Shown here one piece after another: positions 1-7,707 of a DNA stretch of 64,000 bases. The position numbers and the translations under genes were made by a program. Positions within the stretch are counted from its first letter, which is position 1; every line of letters begins with the position of its first letter. Source of the stretch: Robertkochia solimangrovi (GTDB lineage: Bacteria > Bacteroidota > Bacteroidia > Flavobacteriales > Flavobacteriaceae); contig NZ_QKWN01000002.1 of assembly GCF_007279655.1 (NCBI RefSeq), positions 434,001-498,000 of the forward strand. Direction: 5' to 3'. The notes under the pieces are model-generated. The model had not been told where the DNA came from and did no database searches. It saw nothing but the letters and a program-made list of their open reading frames with translations.

Positions 1-1
1 A

Positions 2-145
2 GAACATTGTTTCGAGTTTCTCGATGCGCCCGTTAAGAGACTGGGAGCCCTGGAAACACCGATACCCTTTGCCAAAGTATTGGAGAATCAATACCTGCCT
101 GTTAAAAAAATTGTAAATGCAATTCAGGAATTATTGAATTATTAA
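2..145 (+). CDS. 2-oxoacid dehydrogenase E1, beta-type C-terminal end (partial)
   Basis: Only the last 47 codons are inside the window; the gene begins upstream. The peptide contains a DAPVKR segment followed by LETPIPFA and a short helical tail ending in a TAA stop. This is the typical end of the transketolase C-terminal domain in pyruvate/2-oxoisovalerate dehydrogenase E1 beta chains. In many Bacteroidota the alpha and beta parts are fused in one polypeptide; whether that is so here cannot be seen. The enzyme would decarboxylate a 2-oxoacid with thiamine diphosphate and pass the acyl group to lipoyl-E2. Substrate is not decidable from this fragment. Confidence 0.75.
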   Translation, partial: EHCFEFLDAPVKRLGALETPIPFAKVLENQYLPVKKIVNAIQELLNY

Positions 146-315
146 CATTCAAGCCTTAACGACATACGTATTTCCTGTAAGTAACGGAAGTTCAAATCTT
201 CAGAGGGAAGTAAGACAATCTTACCTTCACTAAAGTTGTTAAATACGTCTTAATCATAATTCAAAAAATTATCATAAAATTAACAGGATTTGTCTTTCCT
301 GAACAGATTAAGTGT
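146..315. other. Intergenic stretch after the E1 fragment
   Basis: No open reading frame of note. A weak imperfect inverted repeat (about 206-228) has no T-run, so it is not called a terminator. The rest is AT-rich leader for the following lipoprotein operon. Confidence 0.4.
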
Positions 316-346
316 TTTGTTCTTGATTGGTAATAGTTTAACTTTA
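316..346 (+). promoter_or_regulatory. Bacteroidota-type promoter for the lipocalin-like/OmpA operon
   Basis: TTTG at 316-319, a 19-nt spacer, and TAACTTTA at 339-346 match the flavobacterial -33/-7 pattern TTTG...TAnnTTTG at all but the last base. It lies 22 nt upstream of the ATG at 369. Assignment is by consensus only. Confidence 0.45.
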
Positions 347-368
347 TCCTACTGATAATCTTTACATT

Positions 369-860
369 ATGAAAAAACATTTTAAAACTTTAATGGCTGT
401 GACAGTGTTGTTTACAGTCTTGTCATGTGGCTTAAGCAAGGATAATCGTTCCTCCAGAGACACCATAAACGGAACCTGGGAATTAGCCAGTATTTCCTAT
501 CAGGGAAATGAAGGATATTTCAAGTCTGAATTGTTCGGAATGGCAACTTCCAAATGCTTTAAGAATTCCGAATGGTTTTTCCGTTCCAATAATAGTACCG
601 GCTACTATACTTTGCCGGCGGGAGAATGCGCAGGAGGGACCCAAAATATCCGATGGTCAGTACAGGATGATGCCAATGGACAACCTTCAAAGTTCACCTT
701 TAAATATATAGATGAGAAAAAGAATGATCTGTATGGCGGTGTCGGTTATGTGTTAGACATTACTTCCTTGAGCGAAAACAGCATGACATTAACAAGTAAC
801 GAAAATGTGGATGGTGAATCCATTCAGCTAGTATACCAATTCAACAAAAAAACGTATTAA
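369..860 (+). CDS. Lipocalin-like lipoprotein
   Basis: This 163-residue protein has a lipoprotein signal peptide with lipobox VLSC and Cys20 as the lipidated residue, so it should sit in the envelope. After the signal comes a GTWELASI segment, the usual first strand of lipocalin-like domains in Bacteroidota, and then alternating beta strands with a Cys pair (SKCFKNSEW, AGECAGG) that may form a disulphide. It ends with strands typical of a small barrel. It is separated by 4 nt from the OmpA-family lipoprotein at 865 and must be co-transcribed with it, from the promoter at 316-346. Ligand and exact function are unknown; a hydrophobic ligand or a structural role next to OmpA is inference. Confidence 0.7.
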   Translation: MKKHFKTLMAVTVLFTVLSCGLSKDNRSSRDTINGTWELASISYQGNEGYFKSELFGMATSKCFKNSEWFFRSNNSTGYYTLPAGECAGGTQNIRWSVQDDANGQPSKFTFKYIDEKKNDLYGGVGYVLDITSLSENSMTLTSNENVDGESIQLVYQFNKKTY

Positions 861-864
861 GATC

Positions 865-1554
865 ATGAAGAAAATATTAAGTATAGGGTTAGCACTGGCA
901 GTATCAACCATGATGTTTACCGGTTGTGAAGCTATCAAGAATTCCAATAACACACAAAAAGGTACCGCGATCGGGGCATCCTCCGGTGCTGTGATCGGGG
1001 GAATTATCGGTAATAATGTAGGGGATAAGAACAATTCCGTTCTCGGTGCGATAATCGGTGCAGCCGTAGGTGGTGCCGTAGGTAATCGAATCGGTAATAA
1101 AATGGATCGTCAGGCGGAAGCTATTTCTGAAGCAGTACCTGGAGCAGAAGTACAGCGAATAGGAGAGGGGATCAATGTTACCTTTGATGAGAACAGCGGT
1201 GTACAATTTAAAATTAATTCTGCTGACCTTACTACGGAAGGTAAAGGAACCCTCGATAAAATGGCTGAAGTTTTCAGAGAATATGATGATACGAACATTC
1301 TCGTAGAAGGACATACCGATAGTTCAGGGGCAGCGGAATATAATATGTCGCTATCCCAAAAACGCGCGCAATCAGTATCGAACTATCTACAGTCAAAAGG
1401 TGTAGCTTCGAGTAGGCTAACCACCAAATGGTATGGTGAAACTCAACCTAAATATGATAATGGAACCGAAGAAGGACGTATTAAGAACAGAAGGGTTGAA
1501 TTAGGTATCGTTGCCAGTCAGGAAATGATCAACGAAGCTAAGAACGAACAATAA
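865..1554 (+). CDS. OmpA-family lipoprotein with glycine-zipper segment
   Basis: The 229-residue protein begins with a lipoprotein signal (FTGC, Cys21). Residues about 33-80 are a glycine zipper, with repeated GxxxG-type spacing in two halves, which can insert in or line membranes. Residues about 115-220 are an OmpA C-terminal peptidoglycan-binding domain with the VEGHTDSSG motif and the NRRVEL ending. This is the architecture of YiaD/YfiB-like proteins that tie the outer membrane to peptidoglycan. It is the second gene of the operon starting at 369 and is closed by a strong terminator at 1573. Family assignment is firm; the exact orthologue is not. Confidence 0.88.
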   Translation: MKKILSIGLALAVSTMMFTGCEAIKNSNNTQKGTAIGASSGAVIGGIIGNNVGDKNNSVLGAIIGAAVGGAVGNRIGNKMDRQAEAISEAVPGAEVQRIGEGINVTFDENSGVQFKINSADLTTEGKGTLDKMAEVFREYDDTNILVEGHTDSSGAAEYNMSLSQKRAQSVSNYLQSKGVASSRLTTKWYGETQPKYDNGTEEGRIKNRRVELGIVASQEMINEAKNEQ

Positions 1555-1572
1555 AAATCAAGTGAATATTTT

Positions 1573-1603
1573 AAAAAGCCCGAATCATTTCGGGCTTTTT
1601 TTG
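1573..1603 (+). terminator. Rho-independent terminator after the OmpA lipoprotein
   Basis: AAAAGCCCG and CGGGCTTTT form a 9-bp stem around an 8-nt loop, followed by a run of T. Confidence 0.9.
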
Positions 1604-1629
1604 TCTAATAAATTTTAAAACCTTTTCAT

Positions 1630-2475
1630 ATGAAGACAAGTAAAAATTTCATGATACTATCACTGTTATTTCTTTGTTTTATCGCATGCAAGCAGGAGAA
1701 AAAAGAAAGTTCAGCAGTGAGTGAACCCAACGATATCCAAAAGGAGACGCCGGATATTCGTTCCAGAGAAGTAACTTATTCAGCGGATACAACAGAACTG
1801 AAAGGATATCTTGTATGGGATGAAAATAAAAAAGGAAAATCGCCGGGCATTCTGGTAGTTCATGAATGGTGGGGGCATAATGATTATAGCCGGCAAAGAG
1901 CGGAAATGCTTGCAGAACTTGGTTATGTTGCCTTTGCTCTGGACATGTATGGCGATGGTAAACAGGCAAAACACCCGGATGAAGCCGGTAAATTTGCAGG
2001 TATGGTCATGAAGAATATGGAGGAAGCAGAAGCCCGGTTCAATGCCGCGATGGAAGTTTTGAAGAATGACGCTCATGTTGACCCTCAAAAGATCGCAGCC
2101 ATCGGTTATTGTTTCGGTGGTTCCGTAGTATTGACTATGGCCGATGCAGGTGCTGATCTCGCTGCTGTTGCTGCATTTCACAGTGGGGTTCAACTGCCGA
2201 TCATGCCTAACGAAAAACTCAAAGCAAAGGTCCTGGTTTGCAACGGTGCTAACGATTCCTTCATTCCTCCGGAAACCGTAACTGCCTTTAAAAAAGCCAT
2301 GGATAGCATACATGCCGATTATAAATATATCGCATATGAAAATGCAGTGCATTCCTTTACCAGTAAGGCTGCAGATTCACTAGGCAAAAAGTTCAATATG
2401 CCACTGGCCTATAATCAGGAAGCCGATGAGAAATCATGGGAAGCATTAAAAGAATTGTTACGATCGGTTTTCTGA
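1630..2475 (+). CDS. Dienelactone hydrolase family lipoprotein
   Basis: This is an alpha/beta hydrolase of 281 residues with a lipoprotein signal (FIAC, Cys20), so it acts in the envelope rather than in the cytoplasm. The nucleophile motif IGYCFGG places Cys161 at the elbow, as in dienelactone hydrolases, which use Cys instead of Ser. The acid is probably the Asp of GANDSF and the base the His of NAVHSF. The segment HEWWGHNDY near residue 80 is the usual oxyanion/substrate loop. The family hydrolyses lactone or ester bonds; the true substrate here is unknown. It is a single-gene unit between two terminators. Confidence 0.88.
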   Translation: MKTSKNFMILSLLFLCFIACKQEKKESSAVSEPNDIQKETPDIRSREVTYSADTTELKGYLVWDENKKGKSPGILVVHEWWGHNDYSRQRAEMLAELGYVAFALDMYGDGKQAKHPDEAGKFAGMVMKNMEEAEARFNAAMEVLKNDAHVDPQKIAAIGYCFGGSVVLTMADAGADLAAVAAFHSGVQLPIMPNEKLKAKVLVCNGANDSFIPPETVTAFKKAMDSIHADYKYIAYENAVHSFTSKAADSLGKKFNMPLAYNQEADEKSWEALKELLRSVF

Positions 2476-2496
2476 ACCTTCTTAAATTTTCTATTC

Positions 2497-2523
2497 AAGG
2501 TGCCTGCGGGCGCCTTTTTTTGT
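2497..2523 (+). terminator. Rho-independent terminator after the dienelactone hydrolase-like gene
   Basis: AAGGTGCC pairs with GGCGCCTT (one G-T pair) around a 4-nt loop, followed by seven T. Confidence 0.8.
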
Positions 2524-2629
2524 TAATACAATTTAAAATACGCGTTAAATACTCTAAAACAGGCTTTAGTTCCGTATTTGGATTTGTAACTTATAAAGAA
2601 CTGATTATCCTAATTTAAAATCACTGTTC

Positions 2630-4603
2630 ATGCAAAGCAATTTTCCAAGAAACGTAACTCAAAAGCTGATCGAATCACATCTTTTGCAAGGTGAAATGAT
2701 TCCGGGTAAAGAGATAGGAATTCATATCGATCAGGCATTACTTCAGGATGCGACAGGAACGCTTGTTCAACTGGAACTTGAAGCCATGGGAATAGATCAG
2801 GTAAAAACAGAAGTCGCAGTACAGTATGTTGACCACAATCTTTTACAAACCGATTATAAAAATGCGGATGATCATGAATTCCTTAGGACTGCAGCTGCCC
2901 GGTTCGGTTTATGGTTCAGCAGACCTGGTAATGGGGTAAGCCATCCTGTTCATATGGAGCGTTTTGGAATCCCCGGTAAGACCATGGTCGGTTCTGATAG
3001 TCATACTCCGGCCGCAGGTTCTCTGGGTATGCTGGCGATCGGTACGGGTGGATTAGATGTGGCTGCAGCTTTAGCAGGAAAGCCATATTTTGTAAAAATG
3101 CCGCTGATAATGGGCGTTGAACTAAAGGGAAAACTCCCGGAATGGGTAAGTGCGAAGGATGTTATCCTGGAAATGTTAAGGAGATATGATGTTAAGGGAG
3201 GTGTAGGTAAGATCATTGAATATTATGGGGAAGGGCTTCGTCATTTATCGGCAATGGACCGACATGTGATCGCTAATATGGGCGCCGAACTCGGGGCTAC
3301 AACCACCGTTTTTCCGAGTGATGAAGAAACCAGGAAGTTCCTCAGGTCTCAGCACAGAGAACATGACTGGATTGAACTAAAAGCCGATCCGGGCTGTAAC
3401 TATGACCTTCAGGAAGTAATTGTTCTTGATGATCTGGTACCCCTGATCGCAAAACCCACCAGTCCGGGTAATGTTGTGCCAGTTTCTGAGGTGTCCGGAA
3501 AATCTATCAGTCAGGTTGTTATCGGTTCATCAGCGAATCCAGGGCTTAGAGATTTCTGGATCGCCGGTGCGATCGTAGCCGATAAAAATATAGCTCCGGA
3601 AGTTTCCTTTGATATCAATCCGACTTCCCGACAGATCATACAGAACATGATTAAAAACCGGGCATTTGCCAACCTCATCAAGGCAGGCGCACGTTTTCAC
3701 CAGTCCGGTTGCATGGGTTGTATAGGGATGGGACAGGCACCAGCAAGCAATACGATAAGTCTCAGGACAATGCCCAGAAACTTCCCGGACCGATCGGGAA
3801 CCAAAGATGATCAGGTTTATCTCTGTAGTCCGGAAACCGCTGCGGCTTCGGCTTTAACCGGAAAGATCACTGATCCCCGTAAGCTTGAATCACTGTACGG
3901 AATGGCCTACCCTCAGTTCAAAGCAGCAGCGCGAGATCTTATCAAAGATGAACTCCTTATAAAGCCTGCTGAGGATGCCAAAGTAGCTTTAAAGAAAGGA
4001 CCTAACATAAAATCACTGCCTGATTTTGATGCTATGACCAATAAATTCAATGTTCCTGTACTTTTAAAAATGGGAGATAATATATCCACTGATGAAATTC
4101 TTAAAGCAGGAGCTGAAGTTCTACCATATCGCAGTAATATTCCTGCCATAAGTAAATATGCCTATACCGTAATAGATGAAACTTTCTATGACAGGGCCTT
4201 GCAGGCAAAAGAGCAATTTGGAGGTCATGTAGTGGTTGCCGGTGATAATTATGCTCAGGGAAGTAGCAGGGAACATGCTGCCCTTGCACCAAAATATCTT
4301 GGACAGATCGCTGTACTCGCGAAAAGTTATGCCCGTATCGCATGGCAGAATTTGGTGAATTTTGGAATAATCCCACTGGAATTCACGAATCCGGATGATT
4401 ATGAAAGAATCGAAAAAGGATACATGATCACCGCGGTCAACCTCAGAGAACATATACACAACAGCAGCACTTTTGATATTGGATTATCTGACGGAAAGGA
4501 CCTGATCACCATATCGGTAAAACACAGTCTGAGTGATCGACAGATCGCGATTCTGTTAAAAGGAGGAATCATTAATACCTATAAAGAAGAATTAACTATT
4601 TAA
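2630..4603 (+). CDS. Aconitate hydratase, Aquifex-type (short aconitase)
   Basis: At 657 residues this matches the short aconitase family rather than AcnA (about 890) or AcnB (about 860). The N-terminal alpha/beta/alpha domains carry MVGSDSHTPAAG and GTGGLDVA, and the CxxC cluster ligands are Cys361 and Cys364 (SGCMGCIGMG). The C-terminal swivel domain holds the catalytic loop QGSSREHAA. The third cluster cysteine, normally in a GSCTN motif about 60 residues before the CxxC, is replaced by serine: Ile298-Gly-Ser-Ser301-Ala-Asn. The reaction would be citrate to isocitrate through cis-aconitate in the TCA cycle. The nitroreductase gene follows after 14 nt and is probably co-transcribed. Whether it is the main aconitase or a side-activity paralogue cannot be told here. 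Confidence 0.85.
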   Translation: MQSNFPRNVTQKLIESHLLQGEMIPGKEIGIHIDQALLQDATGTLVQLELEAMGIDQVKTEVAVQYVDHNLLQTDYKNADDHEFLRTAAARFGLWFSRPGNGVSHPVHMERFGIPGKTMVGSDSHTPAAGSLGMLAIGTGGLDVAAALAGKPYFVKMPLIMGVELKGKLPEWVSAKDVILEMLRRYDVKGGVGKIIEYYGEGLRHLSAMDRHVIANMGAELGATTTVFPSDEETRKFLRSQHREHDWIELKADPGCNYDLQEVIVLDDLVPLIAKPTSPGNVVPVSEVSGKSISQVVIGSSANPGLRDFWIAGAIVADKNIAPEVSFDINPTSRQIIQNMIKNRAFANLIKAGARFHQSGCMGCIGMGQAPASNTISLRTMPRNFPDRSGTKDDQVYLCSPETAAASALTGKITDPRKLESLYGMAYPQFKAAARDLIKDELLIKPAEDAKVALKKGPNIKSLPDFDAMTNKFNVPVLLKMGDNISTDEILKAGAEVLPYRSNIPAISKYAYTVIDETFYDRALQAKEQFGGHVVVAGDNYAQGSSREHAALAPKYLGQIAVLAKSYARIAWQNLVNFGIIPLEFTNPDDYERIEKGYMITAVNLREHIHNSSTFDIGLSDGKDLITISVKHSLSDRQIAILLKGGIINTYKEELTI

Positions 4604-4617
4604 ATCAATTTACAAAG

Positions 4618-5220
4618 ATGAATATTTTAGAACAATTACAACTCGATAAAATTATAAGACCAGATCATGAGATCTATCCGCTGTTAAAGCAACGGTGGAG
4701 TCCGAGGATGTTCAGTGAGCGACCGATTCCGAAGGATGAAATCCATCAATTATTTGAAGCAGCCCGTTGGGCACCGAGTTCATTTAACAGGCAACCATGG
4801 CGTTTCCTGTATGCAAATAAAGGAGAGAAAGCCTTTGACCGGATAGTATCCTGTCTCAGTGATTTTAATAAAAGTTGGGTGATTCATGCACCTTTGCTGA
4901 TAATCACTGCCTATAAAGAAAAAACAGAAGAAGGACAGGAGAATTTCCATGCATTACATGATCTCGGACTCAGTGTGGGTAATATGACGATTCAGGCACA
5001 ATACATGGGTATCGCACTGCATCAAATGGCAGGAATCGACTGGAAAAAGGCACAGAAAGAATTCGATATTCCACAGGGATATCATGTTGCTACCGCAATC
5101 GCAGCGGGATATTACGGAGGAGATATGGATACTCTTAATGAAGAACTCCAGGAAATGGAAAACTCAGAACGCGTCAGGAAACCACAGAAGGAATTTGTAT
5201 ATCATCAAGAATGGAAATAG
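4618..5220 (+). CDS. Nitroreductase family protein
   Basis: This 200-residue FMN enzyme shows the family's N-terminal RWSPRMFSERPI and ARWAPSSFNRQPWRF segments, which bind the FMN phosphate and ring. It also has a central helix (SVGNMTIQAQYMGIALHQM) and the C-terminal AIAAGYYGG turn. Such enzymes reduce nitro groups, quinones or flavins with NAD(P)H, usually as cytoplasmic dimers. It lies 14 nt after the aconitase gene, so the two are likely one transcript, though no functional link is obvious. Substrate is unknown. Confidence 0.85.
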   Translation: MNILEQLQLDKIIRPDHEIYPLLKQRWSPRMFSERPIPKDEIHQLFEAARWAPSSFNRQPWRFLYANKGEKAFDRIVSCLSDFNKSWVIHAPLLIITAYKEKTEEGQENFHALHDLGLSVGNMTIQAQYMGIALHQMAGIDWKKAQKEFDIPQGYHVATAIAAGYYGGDMDTLNEELQEMENSERVRKPQKEFVYHQEWK

Positions 5221-5228
5221 CGCAGATT

Positions 5229-5630
5229 TCAGGGGATAGGCACCTCTCCTGAATCCGGATCCACCAGTTTTAAAATATCTGTAAATATATGAGCCATAAT
5301 AGCCCTATCACCCCTGATCGCGATCGGATAGACTACGGTTTCAGGGTGCTTTTCCAGAATCTTAAATGCGCTTTCTTCGTCAATATCAACATCAACCCCA
5401 TAAATATTGGTGAAGGCAGGATGTTTGGTCGCAATCAATTCTGGTACTGACAGCCCTAATTTTTGGGCGATCTCAGCCCATTCTGTGGAAGCGATTTTGG
5501 TTTTATTTATGTCAATGGTCAGTAACCTCTTATCTGAGGAGGCTGCATAAGCCTGGCATTCTCTACCCAGTTTGGTAGAAGAATCATATATAAGGGTAAT
5601 TTGTCGGTCGTTCGTTGCGATAATTCCCAT
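5229..5630 (-). CDS. ArsC/Spx-family protein lacking the catalytic cysteine
   Basis: The 133-residue protein has the fold order of arsenate reductase-like proteins: an N-terminal beta strand ITLIYDSS, a helix, TIDINKTKIASTEW, then KHPAF and a late YPIAIRGDRA strand. The last part corresponds to the RPI segment of ArsC. The usual CX5R loop right after the first strand is absent; the sequence there is DSSTKLGREC, with serine where the nucleophilic cysteine belongs. It is therefore unlikely to reduce arsenate and may be a binding or regulatory relative. It follows the ribosome hibernation factor by 14 nt in the same operon, which suggests a stress or stationary-phase role. That last point is inference. 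Confidence 0.6.
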   Translation of the reverse strand: MGIIATNDRQITLIYDSSTKLGRECQAYAASSDKRLLTIDINKTKIASTEWAEIAQKLGLSVPELIATKHPAFTNIYGVDVDIDEESAFKILEKHPETVVYPIAIRGDRAIMAHIFTDILKLVDPDSGEVPIP

Positions 5631-5644
5631 GGGTTTAAAATTGA

Positions 5645-5947
5645 TTATCTCGAATTGAATTTATCTTTTCGCTTGCGTAACTGTATGGCCAGATCATCGG
5701 TGACCTCTGCGATCGAGGTTTCAAAATTCTTTGAATTTGCACTTGCAAAGAGCCTTGGTCCTGGTGCACTTAAACTTATTTTACAAATCTTACCGGAATC
5801 GGTGGAGGAGGTGTTCTCCTTCTTGAAGGCAACGTCAGCACGAACTATAAAATCATACTTTTCAACCAGTTTGTTCAGTTTCTTTGAGACCAGATCCTCC
5901 AGGCGGCTACTTGCAGAAACATCATCATATTCAAAATTATACTGCAT
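5645..5947 (-). CDS. hpf: Ribosome hibernation-promoting factor, short HPF/RaiA type
   Basis: This 100-residue protein has the beta-alpha-beta-beta-beta-alpha pattern of the HPF/RaiA domain. A helix LEDLVSKKLNKLVEKYDFIVRADVAFKKE is followed by a basic C-terminal helix TDDLAIQLRKRKDKF. Proteins of this family bind the decoding centre of the 30S subunit and silence ribosomes in stationary phase. The short length indicates the form without the C-terminal dimerisation domain. It is the first gene of a two-gene unit with the ArsC-like gene. The ATG at 5947 fits the expected domain start. Confidence 0.85.
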   Translation of the reverse strand: MQYNFEYDDVSASSRLEDLVSKKLNKLVEKYDFIVRADVAFKKENTSSTDSGKICKISLSAPGPRLFASANSKNFETSIAEVTDDLAIQLRKRKDKFNSR

Positions 5948-6027
5948 CGTATTCTTTTTTATAAAAATACTGATTATAATTATGATAACTCACTGTTTTT
6001 CAGGATTTTTAAATCTGATTTATACAA

Positions 6028-6069
6028 TAAAAAAAGCCTGTGGAGAAAATTCCCAACAGGCTTTTTTTT
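6028..6069 (-). terminator. Terminator of the M19 dipeptidase gene
   Basis: On the minus strand AAGCCTGTTGGGA pairs with TCCACAGGCTT around AATTT, followed by a T-run. It lies about 50 nt past the dipeptidase stop. Runs of A/T on both sides could make it work both ways. Confidence 0.8.
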
Positions 6070-6120
6070 AAGATTCTTCCTGTGTTCAACCGGGAAGGAC
6101 CTTTACTTTCTATAAAGTCT

Positions 6121-7419
6121 CTATGAAGAGGCCGCTAATTCTTTGGCTACATTCTGAACTTCTTCCATCACTCTGAGAAGGTTATCTCCCCATAATTTTT
6201 TGATCTGTTCTTCTGTGTATCCTCTTTTTACTAATTCAAGCGTTACATTAAACGTTTCAGAAGCATCACTCCACTGATAGATTCCTCCACCACCGTCAAA
6301 ATCAGAACTGATACCTACATGATCTATTCCGATTTTTTCGACAAGATAATCGATATGATCAACAAAATCTTTTACGGAAACCGGATCCGAAACCGCTTTT
6401 AAAGAATCGATTTCCGCAGTTGCTGCACCTCGCATCGCCATGAATTTTTCATAATATGCTTCTTTCTCATCACCTGGTAATTTGTTTACGCTGTCACGAG
6501 GGATCATTTCAAAGCCCATTTCTTTTGCTTTTTTCTCATATACCGATTTGCTCAATTCATTGAATTTTTCAGCCTTTTCGGTATTTAAATAGGAGGTAAA
6601 AGCAACCGTCTGTACGACACCACCATTAGCTTTCATCCATTCGAGTTGTTCATCATCAAGGTTTCTGCTGTGATCGCATAAAGCTCTTGCCGAAGAGTGA
6701 GAAGCGATGATCGGAGCTTTAGAGATCTCCAGCATTTGCTTCATTGCTTCTTTGGATGGATGGGATACATCGATCATCATCCCTACTTTGTTCATCTCTA
6801 CGATTACTTCTTTTCCAAGTTCACTAAGTCCGTTATGTAACCATACATCATCAGCCTCCCCGGTATTTGAATCCGATAATTGGCTATGTCCATTATGTGC
6901 AAGTGACATATAACGTCCACCCAGATCATAGAACTTTTTCACATTGCTGATATCTTCACCGACAGGGTACCCGTTTTCGATTCCTATCATGGCAACTTTT
7001 TTACCTTCAGCATGGATCTTTCGGGCTTCCGCTGGTGTTAAGGCTAGTCCGATCTCTTCCGGAGCGATCTCCTCCGTCAATTTGTGGATCGCTTCAAATT
7101 TACTGATCGCATTCTCATAAGCCTTTTGATAACCTTCCGGAGAAAGTGTGTCCTGGCCGGTATATACGATGAACCAGGCTACATCCAGTCCACCTTCCTT
7201 CATTTTCGGCAAAGTGATCTGTGTATTCAGATCCTGTGTATAATTTATACTGTCTGTAAAATTAGATACATTGATGTCACAATGGGTATCCAGAGTGATC
7301 ACCTTTTCATGAATTGCTTTCGCCTTTGCAACAAGATCGTCTTCTCCGGTCGTTTTAGGTTCTTCTTTACATCCGGTCAGAGCAGCCAGTGCAGAAACAA
7401 AAAAAATAGATTTTTTCAT
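6121..7419 (-). CDS. Membrane dipeptidase (peptidase M19), lipoprotein
   Basis: The 432-residue protein has a lipoprotein signal with Cys17 (LTGC). Zinc ligands of the renal dipeptidase family are visible: His46 and Asp48 in DTHCDIN, Glu in GIENGYPVG, His in IDVSHPS and His in IASHSSARA. DHVGISSDFDGGGG near the C-terminus is the conserved substrate-site segment. These enzymes hydrolyse dipeptides, including D-amino acid-containing ones, in the periplasm or at the cell surface. A long insert around residues 290-350 is common in Bacteroidota members. The gene stands alone, with its own terminator. Confidence 0.92.
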   Translation of the reverse strand: MKKSIFFVSALAALTGCKEEPKTTGEDDLVAKAKAIHEKVITLDTHCDINVSNFTDSINYTQDLNTQITLPKMKEGGLDVAWFIVYTGQDTLSPEGYQKAYENAISKFEAIHKLTEEIAPEEIGLALTPAEARKIHAEGKKVAMIGIENGYPVGEDISNVKKFYDLGGRYMSLAHNGHSQLSDSNTGEADDVWLHNGLSELGKEVIVEMNKVGMMIDVSHPSKEAMKQMLEISKAPIIASHSSARALCDHSRNLDDEQLEWMKANGGVVQTVAFTSYLNTEKAEKFNELSKSVYEKKAKEMGFEMIPRDSVNKLPGDEKEAYYEKFMAMRGAATAEIDSLKAVSDPVSVKDFVDHIDYLVEKIGIDHVGISSDFDGGGGIYQWSDASETFNVTLELVKRGYTEEQIKKLWGDNLLRVMEEVQNVAKELAASS

Positions 7420-7707
7420 TAGTAATTGGATTGGTTTGATTGTTTAGCGGAAAATAAAGAATTTAGTTGAATAAATAAAAATGAACCATAAGGGGAGTCT
7501 GCAGAATTGAATTATTCGTATAAATTTCAATATACTTTTTACGATAATACAAATATTAGTGTTCAGTGAAGCAATTATCGCTTATCCCACCTTTTGGCAT
7601 TATAAACTTTCATTAGGATCGAAATTTAGAGCAGATTGATTTTAAATGTTTTTTTGATATCCATGCTCATTTCAATAACTCACCTTCACCGCGTTTTTCC
7701 AGATATT
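7420..7707. other. Intergenic region between exporter end and dipeptidase start
   Basis: About 290 nt with no credible ORF, hairpin or repeat. Both flanking genes are on the minus strand, so this holds the dipeptidase leader; no clear TAnnTTTG promoter was found. Confidence 0.4.

Noticed and set aside
5601-6071. 156-codon plus-strand frame across hpf
   Set aside because: It is antisense to hpf and runs through the dipeptidase terminator.
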